Assembly: GCA_021731425.1 (NCBI GenBank)
Contig: JAKFXJ010000214.1
Span: 1-18,446 of the forward strand
Direction of reading: 5' to 3'
Origin: Limnohabitans sp.
GTDB taxonomy: Bacteria; Pseudomonadota; Gammaproteobacteria; Burkholderiales; Burkholderiaceae_C
Length of the DNA: 18,446 nt
A program made the translations under genes and the position numbers. Each line of letters starts with the position of its first letter. The stretch's first letter is position 1. Below the pieces are notes generated by a model. The model was not told where the DNA came from. It made no database searches and saw nothing but the letters and a program-made list of their open reading frames with translations. Of the stretch, positions 1 to 5,723 are shown one piece after another.

Positions 1-73
1 GCAGCGTCAGGTACTCGCGCACCGAGACGGGCAGTTTGGCAGCGCGGAGGGTGTAAAAGAAGTCGATCAGCAT
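1..73 (-). CDS. vWA-domain protein (CoxE-like), N-terminal fragment
   Basis: Only the first 24 codons are inside the window; the gene runs off its left edge. The visible N-terminus reads MLIDFFYTLRAAKLPVSVRE, which resembles the start of the CoxE-like von Willebrand factor A proteins that usually accompany MoxR ATPases in proteobacteria. The ATG lies 4 bases upstream of the stop of the preceding GNAT gene, so the two reading frames overlap by seven bases (ATGCTGA), which suggests translational coupling. A MoxR ATPase two genes upstream supports the call, because MoxR and vWA proteins commonly act as a pair in metal insertion or protein-complex maturation. The vWA domain with its metal-ion-dependent adhesion site is not visible, so the family call rests on the N-terminus and the context. 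Confidence 0.7.
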   Translation of the reverse strand, partial: MLIDFFYTLRAAKLPVSVREYLTL

Positions 74-696
74 GACCGGTGTTCCTCGGTTCTGGTGCGG
101 CTCAATTGAAAGTCAAGGTGGGTGCGCACATTGGGCCATTCGCTGGCAATGATGCTGTAAACGCAGGTGTCGCGCAGTGCACCAGCGCCCAAAGGGTGGG
201 GGTTGATCTGGTGGCTGCGCAGCACGCCGTCGAGCTTGGCCCCCAAGCGCTCAATGGCGCGGCGGCTTTGGTGGTTGAAAAAATGCGTGCGGAACTCCAC
301 CGCGATGCAGTTCAGTTGTTCGAACGCGTGGGCCAGCAGCAGGCGCTTAGCTTCGGTGTTGAGCGGGGTGCGCTGCACGCTTTGGCGGTACCAGGTGGAG
401 CCAATTTCGACGCGGCGGTTGGCGGCATCGATGTTCATGTAAGTGGTCATGCCCACGGCTTGGTTGTTTGCCGGGTCGATCACCGCGAATGGACACATGC
501 TGCCCTTGGCCTGTAACTGAAGGCGGCGCTCAATTTCAGCCGCCATGCCTTCGGGTGTGGGGATGGCGGTGTACCAAAGTTGCCACAACTGGCCATCCCG
601 CACAGCCTGCACCAGCGCGTCGTGGTGCTCAGCCCGAAGGGGCTCCAGATGGACGTGTGTGCCGGTCAGGGTCACGGGCGGGGCAAAGGCGCTCAT
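67..696 (-). CDS. GNAT family N-acetyltransferase (RimJ/RimL-like)
   Basis: This 209-residue protein looks like a complete RimJ/RimL-type GNAT acetyltransferase, which would move an acetyl group from acetyl-CoA to an amine on a protein or small molecule. Residues 8-26 resemble the family's N-terminal strand (LTGTHVHLEPL). Residues 108-125, around QRTPLNTEAK followed by a Leu-rich helix and HAFE, match the acetyl-CoA pyrophosphate-binding region. Residues 141-160 (NHQSRRAIERLGAKLDGVLR) are the usual C-terminal helix and strand of this subfamily. It starts 4 bases after the MoxR-type ATPase stop and overlaps the start of the vWA gene, so it is the middle gene of a compact operon. The substrate cannot be read from sequence; modification of an operon partner is only a guess. 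Confidence 0.87.
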   Translation of the reverse strand: MSAFAPPVTLTGTHVHLEPLRAEHHDALVQAVRDGQLWQLWYTAIPTPEGMAAEIERRLQLQAKGSMCPFAVIDPANNQAVGMTTYMNIDAANRRVEIGSTWYRQSVQRTPLNTEAKRLLLAHAFEQLNCIAVEFRTHFFNHQSRRAIERLGAKLDGVLRSHQINPHPLGAGALRDTCVYSIIASEWPNVRTHLDFQLSRTRTEEHRSC

Positions 697-700
697 GGCT

Positions 701-1543
701 TCAGCGGTTGCGCTGGTTCATGAAGACCAGCTTTTCGAACAAGGTCACGTCTTGTTCGTTTTTGAGCAAGGCGCCCACCAGTGGCGGCACCGAGACCTTT
801 TGGTCGGCGCTTTGCAGGGCTTCGAGCGGGATGTCTTCGGCCACCAGCAATTTCAGCCAGTCCAGCAGCTCGCTGGTCGAGGGCTTTTTCTTCAAGCCGG
901 GCAAGCCGCGCACGTCATAAAACGTCTTGAGCGCCAGGGCCAGCAGGTCTTTTTTAAGGCTGGGAAAGTGCACATCCACGATCTGGCGCATGGTGTCCGC
1001 TTCGGGGAACTTGATGTAGTGGAAGAAGCAGCGGCGCAAGAAAGCGTCAGGCAGCTCCTTTTCGTTGTTGGAGGTGATGAACACCAGGGGCCGAGTCTTG
1101 GCCTTGATCAGCTGGCGCGTCTCGTAGCAATAAAACTCCATGCGGTCGATCTCGCGCAGCAGGTCGTTCGGGAATTCGATGTCGGCTTTGTCGATCTCGT
1201 CGATCAAGATGGCCACCGGGGTTTCCGAGGTGAAGGCCTGCCAGAGCACACCTTTGATGATGTAGTTCTCGATGTCCTTGACCTTCTCCTCACCCAGCTG
1301 GCTGTCGCGCAGGCGGCTCACGGCGTCGTATTCGTACAGGCCTTGCTGTGCTTTGGTGGTCGATTTGATGTGCCACTGCAGCAGCGGCAGGCCTAAGGCC
1401 TCAGCGACTTCTTCGGCCAGCATGGTTTTGCCGGTGCCGGGCTCGCCTTTGACTAAAAGCGGGCGTTTGAGGGTCATGGCGGCGTTCACGGCCAGCATCA
1501 AGTCCGGCGTGGCGACGTAGTTTTCGGTACCTTGGAATTTCAT
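701..1543 (-). CDS. MoxR-type AAA+ ATPase
   Basis: This is a 280-residue MoxR-family AAA+ ATPase, probably a cytoplasmic chaperone that works with a vWA protein. Walker A is GEPGTGKT at residues 33-40 and Walker B is ILIDEIDKA at about 112-120. A sensor-1 Asn lies in ITSNNEKELPDAF near residue 159, and an Arg pair follows at 170-171. The frame is open 28 codons further upstream, to 1627, but the ATG at 1543 gives the usual family start (MKFQGTENYV). The longer version would also run across the FNR-type site and the TATAAT box of the divergent gene, so I use 1543. It heads an operon with the GNAT and vWA genes. A palindrome matching the FNR consensus lies about 70-85 bases upstream and could control this operon, the divergent cytochrome gene, or both. 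Confidence 0.93.
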   Translation of the reverse strand: MKFQGTENYVATPDLMLAVNAAMTLKRPLLVKGEPGTGKTMLAEEVAEALGLPLLQWHIKSTTKAQQGLYEYDAVSRLRDSQLGEEKVKDIENYIIKGVLWQAFTSETPVAILIDEIDKADIEFPNDLLREIDRMEFYCYETRQLIKAKTRPLVFITSNNEKELPDAFLRRCFFHYIKFPEADTMRQIVDVHFPSLKKDLLALALKTFYDVRGLPGLKKKPSTSELLDWLKLLVAEDIPLEALQSADQKVSVPPLVGALLKNEQDVTLFEKLVFMNQRNR

Positions 1544-1601
1544 GGCGGCAAGTTCTCGGAAAAGGTCAAAGGGTTTGTCAGGATTATGAGGGCCAGCCCG
1601 A

Positions 1602-1607
1602 TATAAT
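1602..1607 (+). promoter_or_regulatory. Probable -10 box of the cytochrome c gene
   Basis: The hexamer TATAAT is a perfect sigma-70 -10 box, 42 bases before the cytochrome start codon. The best -35-like hexamer upstream, TTGTCA at 1575-1580, is 21 bases away, which is longer than ideal, so the -35 is weak or the promoter depends on an activator. Transcription would start near 1614, at the edge of the FNR-type palindrome. Confidence 0.55.
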
Positions 1608-1613
1608 CTGCAG

Positions 1614-1627
1614 TTGATTTTTATCAA
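1614..1627. promoter_or_regulatory. FNR-type binding site (perfect consensus)
   Basis: The sequence TTGATTTTTATCAA matches the FNR/ANR consensus TTGAT-N4-ATCAA at all ten defined positions. It lies between the divergent MoxR and cytochrome c genes, just downstream of the cytochrome -10 box. A site at the transcription start would normally repress that promoter when FNR is active, that is at low oxygen. Seen from the minus strand it lies upstream of a possible CATAAT box (1588-1583) of the MoxR operon, roughly where an FNR activator would sit. The site is seen; the direction of control is inferred. Confidence 0.65.
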
Positions 1628-1649
1628 TCAATTGGATTGTGTAAGCAAA

Positions 1650-2309
1650 ATGAACAAGCTGTTGACCTCGATGTTTGCCTTGGCTGTCGCTTCTGTGACC
1701 GCCTTTTCCGCCCATGCCCAAGAGATCAAGGGTGACGCCAAAGCTGGCGAGCAAAAGATTGCCATGTGCATCGGTTGCCACGGCATCAAAGGCTACCAAG
1801 CCAGTTTCCCTGAGGTTTACCGCGTGCCCATGATTTCGGGTCAAAACGCCAAGTACATCGTGTCTTCGCTCAATGCCTATAAAAAAGGTGAGCGCAAGCA
1901 CCCCACCATGCGTGGTATTTCCGACACCTTGACCGAGCAGGACATGGCCGATTTGGGTGCTTACTATGAGCAACAAGCCGAGTCTGAGCCCGTGACCAAG
2001 ACCCCCAAGGCACCCGACGCCAAGGTGGCTGCCTTGTTGCAAAAGGGCGCTTGCATTTCTTGCCACGGCGACAACTTCTCCAAGCCCATCGATCCGAGTT
2101 ACCCCAAAATTGCAGGCCAGCACAAAGACTTCCTGTTTGTGGCGCTCAAGTCCTACAAAGTGGAAAACCAGTCCACTTGGGGCCGAAACAATGGCGTGAT
2201 GGGTGGCATTGCCAAGCAGTTCTCCAACGCCGAGCTGAAGGCCATGTCGGCTTATATCGCCTCTTTGGATGGCGAGATGAAGGTGGTGCCGCAGTCGCGC
2301 TTCCGCTGA
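1650..2309 (+). CDS. Diheme cytochrome c (c4-like)
   Basis: This 219-residue protein has a Sec signal peptide (residues 1-23, cut probably after AHA) and two heme c sites, CIGCH at 40-44 and CISCH at 135-139. The two halves resemble each other, as in cytochrome c4, a periplasmic diheme electron carrier that feeds terminal oxidases. Likely Met axial ligands are M87 in the first half (HPTMRGI) and M184 in the second (NGVMGGIAKQFS). The frame stays open upstream to 1614, but the ATG at 1650 gives a proper signal peptide. No strong ribosome binding site is visible. A TATAAT box and a perfect FNR-type palindrome lie in the leader, which suggests oxygen-dependent expression. A strong terminator follows the gene. 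Confidence 0.93.
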   Translation: MNKLLTSMFALAVASVTAFSAHAQEIKGDAKAGEQKIAMCIGCHGIKGYQASFPEVYRVPMISGQNAKYIVSSLNAYKKGERKHPTMRGISDTLTEQDMADLGAYYEQQAESEPVTKTPKAPDAKVAALLQKGACISCHGDNFSKPIDPSYPKIAGQHKDFLFVALKSYKVENQSTWGRNNGVMGGIAKQFSNAELKAMSAYIASLDGEMKVVPQSRFR

Positions 2310-2334
2310 TCCGGTCTTTTGGACCCCAGACAAG

Positions 2335-2360
2335 AAAAAACCCGCTTCGGCGGGTTTTTT
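2335..2360. terminator. Bidirectional rho-independent terminator
   Basis: An A-run, the stem CCCGC, a TTCG loop, the stem GCGGG and a run of six Ts form a canonical intrinsic terminator. The A-run on the other side means it can act in both directions. It sits between the convergent cytochrome c and DUF1841 genes and probably serves both. Confidence 0.9.
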
Positions 2361-2394
2361 GTTGCCTTTTGGCATCTCTGGTGTGTTGCGGGCC

Positions 2395-2832
2395 TCAGTC
2401 TTGTGTGGCGTTGCGCTGCACGCACGCAATGTAGGACTCGCCATCGGGCATTCGGCCTGAGCGCTGGCTTTCAAAAACCATGCGTCCCAAGCATTCCATG
2501 GCCTGGTGGTGCGCGTCGTGCAAGGAGTTGAGTCGGTGCGTGAGCAGTTCCACCGCTTGGCAAATGCCCCGAGGCTGGTCGATGCTGCATTGTTCGCTGA
2601 TGGACAGGTGCATGGACAAATGCAAAAAAGGGTTTTCCCGGTTGGGGTCCACTTGGTGCATGTTGGCCAGTGCCGCGTCCACATCCGACAATTCCGCGTG
2701 GTATTCGGGATGTTCGTCGATCCACTGGCTGACCAGCATTTCCATGGGTTCGAGCGCGGCGGCAGTGCGGGCTTTGGCGTAAACACCACAAAAAAAACGC
2801 CGGACATCGGCTTGTGAGGGTTGTATCAGCAT
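2395..2832 (-). CDS. DUF1841 family protein
   Basis: This 145-residue soluble protein belongs to the DUF1841 family of short proteobacterial proteins of unknown function. The most characteristic stretch is at residues 66-90: ENPFLHLSMHLSISEQ followed by SIDQPRGI. A second family-like stretch is HDAHHQAMECLGRMVFESQR at 105-124. The many His and Glu residues in these two helices could bind a metal, but that is a guess. There is no signal peptide or membrane segment. The gene is convergent with the cytochrome c gene and shares its terminator. The start at 2832 gives the expected N-terminus (MLIQPSQADVRRFF). Confidence 0.88.
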   Translation of the reverse strand: MLIQPSQADVRRFFCGVYAKARTAAALEPMEMLVSQWIDEHPEYHAELSDVDAALANMHQVDPNRENPFLHLSMHLSISEQCSIDQPRGICQAVELLTHRLNSLHDAHHQAMECLGRMVFESQRSGRMPDGESYIACVQRNATQD

Positions 2833-2974
2833 GTGGTGGATTGTCTCTTAAGTGTTTGTTGTCTTTTTTGGGCTTTGTTGTTGGCTGTGCTTTGGGAGTG
2901 AGAGGCCGGGGTGCGGGGGAGGGCGTCTTGCGTAGGGTTCAAAACGCGACGGGGCACATATCACCAGCAACCGA

Positions 2975-3058
2975 GCAAGGCGGGACGGTGGCGCTGGTCG
3001 GGCGATGTGGCAAAGCGAAGCGCCTCTGAGCCCGGCCAGCGCCGCCGTCCCGCCTTGC
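2975..3058. repeat. Long imperfect inverted repeat (28-bp arms)
   Basis: The arms are 2975-3002 and 3031-3058, separated by 28 bases. They are complementary at 26 of 28 positions, and both mismatches become G-U pairs in the plus-strand RNA. The arms are very GC-rich (GCAAGGCGGGACGG to the inside, CCGTCCCGCCTTGC on the far side). No T-run follows, so it is not an ordinary intrinsic terminator. It could be a structured RNA, a dispersed palindromic repeat or a cruciform-forming site. Confidence 0.85.
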
Positions 3059-3078
3059 GGACAGACACCAGGCGTCTC

Positions 3079-3097
3079 TTCACGCTGCAGGCGTGAA
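3079..3097. repeat. Short perfect hairpin
   Basis: TTCACGC and GCGTGAA form a perfect 7-bp inverted repeat around a TGCAG spacer, 21 bases after the long inverted repeat. It has no T-run. It could be an operator or part of the same structured element. Confidence 0.5.
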
Positions 3098-3146
3098 ACG
3101 GTCACCCCAGCTCGCAAAGCGCCCCTAGAATGTCAAAGAACAACCC

Positions 3147-3170
3147 TTGTGCATGCAATATAATGCACAA
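3147..3170. promoter_or_regulatory. Thiolase promoter with palindromic operator
   Basis: A TATAAT hexamer at 3159-3164 is a perfect -10 box 31 bases before the thiolase start codon. It lies within an 8-bp perfect inverted repeat, TTGTGCAT at 3147-3154 and ATGCACAA at 3163-3170, with an 8-base spacer. A dimeric regulator bound here would cover the -10 box and probably repress. No good -35 hexamer is seen. The regulator is not known; GntR-, TetR- and IclR-type proteins all use sites of about this size. Confidence 0.6.
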
Positions 3171-3195
3171 TCAACACCTTCAAGAGACCAGCAAC

Positions 3196-4398
3196 ATGAA
3201 CCAAGCCTACATTTGCGACGCGATCCGGACCCCTTTTGGCCGCTACGGCGGTGCACTCTCCAGCGTGCGTACCGACGACCTGGGCGCGGTGCCCCTGCGT
3301 GCCCTGATGGCCCGCAACCCCAATGTGGACTGGGCCGCTGTGACCGATGTGCTGTACGGCTGCGCCAACCAGGCCGGTGAAGACAACCGCAACGTCGCCC
3401 ACATGGCCAGCTTGCTGGCCGGATTGCCCATCGACGTGCCCGGTGCCACCATCAACCGCCTGTGCGGCTCGGGTTTGGATGCCATTGGTACGGCCGCACG
3501 CGCCATCAAAGCCGGTGAAGCCGGTCTGATGATTGCCGGTGGTGTGGAAAGCATGAGCCGCGCCCCGTTTGTGATGCCCAAGGCCGAGAGTGCCTTCAGC
3601 CGCAACAACGCGGTGTACGACACCACCATTGGCTGGCGCTTTGTCAACAAACTGATGAAAGCCCAATACGGCGTGGACTCGATGCCCGAGACGGCTGAGA
3701 ACGTGGCCACCGACTACAAGATCGAGCGCGAAGCGCAAGACCTGATGGCCTACAACAGCCAGCTGCGTGCGGTGGCCGCCATCAAGGCCGGTCACCTGGC
3801 CCGCGAGATTGTGGGCGTGAGCATTCCGCAGAAAAAGGGCGATGCGATCATCGTAGACACCGACGAACACCCCCGCGAAACCAGCCTGGAAGCGCTGGCC
3901 AAGCTCAAAGGCGTGGTGCGCCCTGACGGCACGGTGACCGCGGGCAATGCCTCGGGCGTGAACGATGGCGCGTGCGCCTTGCTGCTGGCCGACGAAGCCA
4001 CCGCAGCCAAAAACGGCTTGACCCCCAAAGCCCGCATTGTGGGCATGGCGACGGCGGGCGTGGCCCCACGCGTCATGGGCATTGGCCCCGCGCCTGCGAC
4101 GCTCAAGGTGCTGGCGCAAACCGGCTTGACCATCTACCACATGGACGTGATCGAGCTGAACGAAGCTTTTGCTGCGCAAGGCCTGGCCGTGATGCGCATG
4201 TTGGGCCTGAAAGACGACGATGCCCGCGTGAACGCCTGGGGCGGCGCCATTGCGCTGGGTCACCCACTTGGTGCATCCGGTGCCCGTTTGGCCACCACCG
4301 CCATCAACCGCCTGCAACAAACTGCAGGCCGCTACGCGCTGTGCACCATGTGCATCGGTGTGGGGCAGGGCATTGCGCTGATCATTGAGCGCGTTTGA
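3196..4398 (+). CDS. pcaF: 3-oxoadipyl-CoA thiolase (acetyl-CoA acyltransferase)
   Basis: This 400-residue thiolase cleaves a 3-oxoacyl-CoA with free CoA, releasing acetyl-CoA. The nucleophilic Cys is C90 in NRLCGSG, the His is H356 in ALGHPLGASGAR, and the second Cys is C386 in CTMCIGVGQG. The stretch around residues 142-169 (DTTIGWRFVN, then MKAQYGVDSMPETAEN) is typical of PcaF/PaaJ enzymes, which split 3-oxoadipyl-CoA to succinyl-CoA and acetyl-CoA at the end of the beta-ketoadipate and phenylacetate routes. Length and the C-terminal IIERV also fit. The frame is open upstream to 3130, but the ATG at 3196 gives the family N-terminus (MNQAYICDAIRTPFGRYGG). It is followed after 28 bases by a LigI-like hydrolase. 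A general acetyl-CoA acetyltransferase is the main alternative. Confidence 0.9.
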   Translation: MNQAYICDAIRTPFGRYGGALSSVRTDDLGAVPLRALMARNPNVDWAAVTDVLYGCANQAGEDNRNVAHMASLLAGLPIDVPGATINRLCGSGLDAIGTAARAIKAGEAGLMIAGGVESMSRAPFVMPKAESAFSRNNAVYDTTIGWRFVNKLMKAQYGVDSMPETAENVATDYKIEREAQDLMAYNSQLRAVAAIKAGHLAREIVGVSIPQKKGDAIIVDTDEHPRETSLEALAKLKGVVRPDGTVTAGNASGVNDGACALLLADEATAAKNGLTPKARIVGMATAGVAPRVMGIGPAPATLKVLAQTGLTIYHMDVIELNEAFAAQGLAVMRMLGLKDDDARVNAWGGAIALGHPLGASGARLATTAINRLQQTAGRYALCTMCIGVGQGIALIIERV

Positions 4399-4426
4399 TC
4401 AAAACCCAAAATAGTTGGCTCAAGCC

Positions 4427-5299
4427 ATGACGCCTGTGCGCACTTACCAGGCCCAACCGGTGGCGCCGCGACTTAGGCTGCCGCCTGGTGCATGCGATGC
4501 ACATGTCCATGTGTTTGGCCCGCCCGAGCTCTATCCCTACAGCCCTTCGCGCCAAATCACACCCGTCCCTGCAACGCGAGACACATTGTTTGCCTTGCAT
4601 CGAACGCTTGGCATTGAACGTTGCGTGATTGTGCAATCCATGGTGCATGGTTTGGATAACCGTGTGGTTGAGGTCGCCATCGCAGAAGGTGGTGGGCGTT
4701 ATTTGGGCGTGGCTCTTGTGCGGGTGGATGTGCCCGACGCAGAGTTGGCGCGTTTGGCGCAGCGGGGAATGCGCGGTGTGCGGTTTAACTTCATGGGTGA
4801 TTTGGGCGCGGGGGCTGACGTGCGCGATGTGATCGCCATGACCCCACGACTGGCGGCCCATGGCTTGCACTTGCAGGTGCATTTTGAGTCGGAGTTGGTG
4901 CACGAACTGGGCCCATGGCTGGTGCAAAGCAAAGTGCCGGTGGTGATCGATCACATGGGGCGTGTGGATGCCCGCTTGGGTGAGCACCATGTTGATTTCC
5001 AAGCCCTGATGCGACTGCTGGATGCCCCCAATTTTTGGGTCAAGCTCAGTGGCATTGATCGGATTGATGCCCACGCCGAACCCCATCAGCGTTACACCCG
5101 GGGGGTGTTTTTGGCACAGCAGCTGTGGCGCCATCATGCCGATCGCTGTATCTGGGGCAGTGACTGGCCGCATCCCCATCACACCCATATTCCGGATGAT
5201 GCGGCGCTTGTGGATGCGATTGCGCAGATCGTGCCCGATGAAGCGGGTCGGCAGGCCTTACTGGTGGATAACCCCCAGCGTTTGTACCGGTTTGTGTGA
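4427..5299 (+). CDS. LigI-like amidohydrolase (2-pyrone-4,6-dicarboxylate lactonase family)
   Basis: This 290-residue protein belongs to the amidohydrolase superfamily branch of LigI, which opens the lactone 2-pyrone-4,6-dicarboxylate in protocatechuate or gallate meta-cleavage. It has CDAHVHVFGP at about residues 23-32 (H26 and H28), GVRFNF at 117-122, VVIDHMGR at 172-179 (H176), and WGSDWPHPH at 243-251, where D246 is the likely general base. The C-terminal LLVDNPQRLY is also as in LigI. An in-frame TTG at 4415 would add four residues; I prefer the ATG at 4427. Neither has a clear ribosome binding site. It is probably co-transcribed with the thiolase. The true substrate may be another lactone or cyclic intermediate, because no other meta-cleavage gene is visible. 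Confidence 0.85.
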   Translation: MTPVRTYQAQPVAPRLRLPPGACDAHVHVFGPPELYPYSPSRQITPVPATRDTLFALHRTLGIERCVIVQSMVHGLDNRVVEVAIAEGGGRYLGVALVRVDVPDAELARLAQRGMRGVRFNFMGDLGAGADVRDVIAMTPRLAAHGLHLQVHFESELVHELGPWLVQSKVPVVIDHMGRVDARLGEHHVDFQALMRLLDAPNFWVKLSGIDRIDAHAEPHQRYTRGVFLAQQLWRHHADRCIWGSDWPHPHHTHIPDDAALVDAIAQIVPDEAGRQALLVDNPQRLYRFV

Positions 5300-5309
5300 C
5301 TTCGCAGTT

Positions 5310-5723
5310 TCAGGCAACAGTCTTCGCATAGACCCCAGGAGGGTCCGGCCACCAGCCCCTTCGGGGGCTTTTTTGTGCCTGCTCGAGTTCTTCTGCAGTG
5401 ACGCCGATTTCGAGGCGCAAGAGCGCAGCGCCCATGGCTTTTCCCAGGTTGTCGAGGCGCAGGTTGCGTGCGCCGCCGCCTTGCAAAGCGCCGTGCAGCA
5501 CGAACTTCATGGCCAGAATGTTGGGCAAAGGCCAGGCGTCCACCTGCCCCGGCAACCAGGGCGCAAAGTGCGCTTGCACTTTGGCGGCCGTCACTTCGCG
5601 TTCCAAGAGGCGATAGCCCGCTTCGTTCCATGCGAATAGGCCAAAGTCCACCCAATCGGCTTTGTCGCCGCTGCGGGCGTGGGCGATGCGGGCCAAGGGA
5701 ATTTTCAAAAGTGTTGTGGTCAT
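5310..5723 (-). CDS. AtuA C-terminal-domain protein (small AtuA partner)
   Basis: This 137-residue protein matches the small domain found at the C-terminus of long AtuA proteins, here encoded on its own. The signature is ARSGDKADWVDFGLFA at residues 16-31. A second conserved part is LPNILAMKFVLHGALQGGGA at 66-85, followed by RLDNLGKAMGAALL. Its ATG overlaps the stop of the AtuA gene by ATGA, so the two are co-translated and the products probably form a complex. The last 20 or so residues (KSPRRGWW onward) come from DNA that also forms the terminator of the convergent operon, and they do not look like part of the domain, so the C-terminus may be a recent extension. The molecular function is not known. 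Confidence 0.82.
   Translation of the reverse strand: MTTTLLKIPLARIAHARSGDKADWVDFGLFAWNEAGYRLLEREVTAAKVQAHFAPWLPGQVDAWPLPNILAMKFVLHGALQGGGARNLRLDNLGKAMGAALLRLEIGVTAEELEQAQKSPRRGWWPDPPGVYAKTVA
5331..5345 (+). repeat. Small hairpin before the terminator
   Basis: GACCC and GGGTC pair around CAGGA, directly upstream of the terminator at 5354-5374. The two hairpins together may form the 3' end of the thiolase-hydrolase transcript. Confidence 0.4.
5354..5374 (+). terminator. Rho-independent terminator of the thiolase-LigI operon
   Basis: AGCCCC, a TTCG loop and GGGGCT followed by six Ts form a strong plus-strand terminator 54 bases after the hydrolase stop. It lies inside the 3' coding end of the convergent small AtuA-domain gene, where it encodes residues 117-124. 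Confidence 0.88.

Larger units (their letters stand above)
2833..3195. other. Non-coding region between DUF1841 and thiolase genes
   Basis: This 363-base stretch has no convincing gene. It must contain the promoters of the two divergent genes. It holds a long imperfect inverted repeat (2975-3058), a perfect 7-bp hairpin (3079-3097) and a palindrome over a TATAAT box next to the thiolase gene (3147-3170). Short open frames on both strands here have Arg/Pro/Gly-rich translations unlike any protein I recognise. Confidence 0.7.

Noticed and set aside
1584..2807. A 407-codon open frame on the minus strand across the cytochrome c and DUF1841 genes
   Set aside because: It crosses a strong bidirectional terminator and two well-supported genes in other frames, and its translation resembles no protein family.
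2975..3058. The long inverted repeat as a rho-independent terminator of an upstream gene
   Set aside because: No T-run follows either arm, and the nearest upstream gene is transcribed away from it on the minus strand.
2848..3117. A small 89-codon open frame in the non-coding region
   Set aside because: Its translation is Pro/Arg-rich without a motif, it has no ribosome binding site, and it runs through the long inverted repeat, which explains its odd composition.
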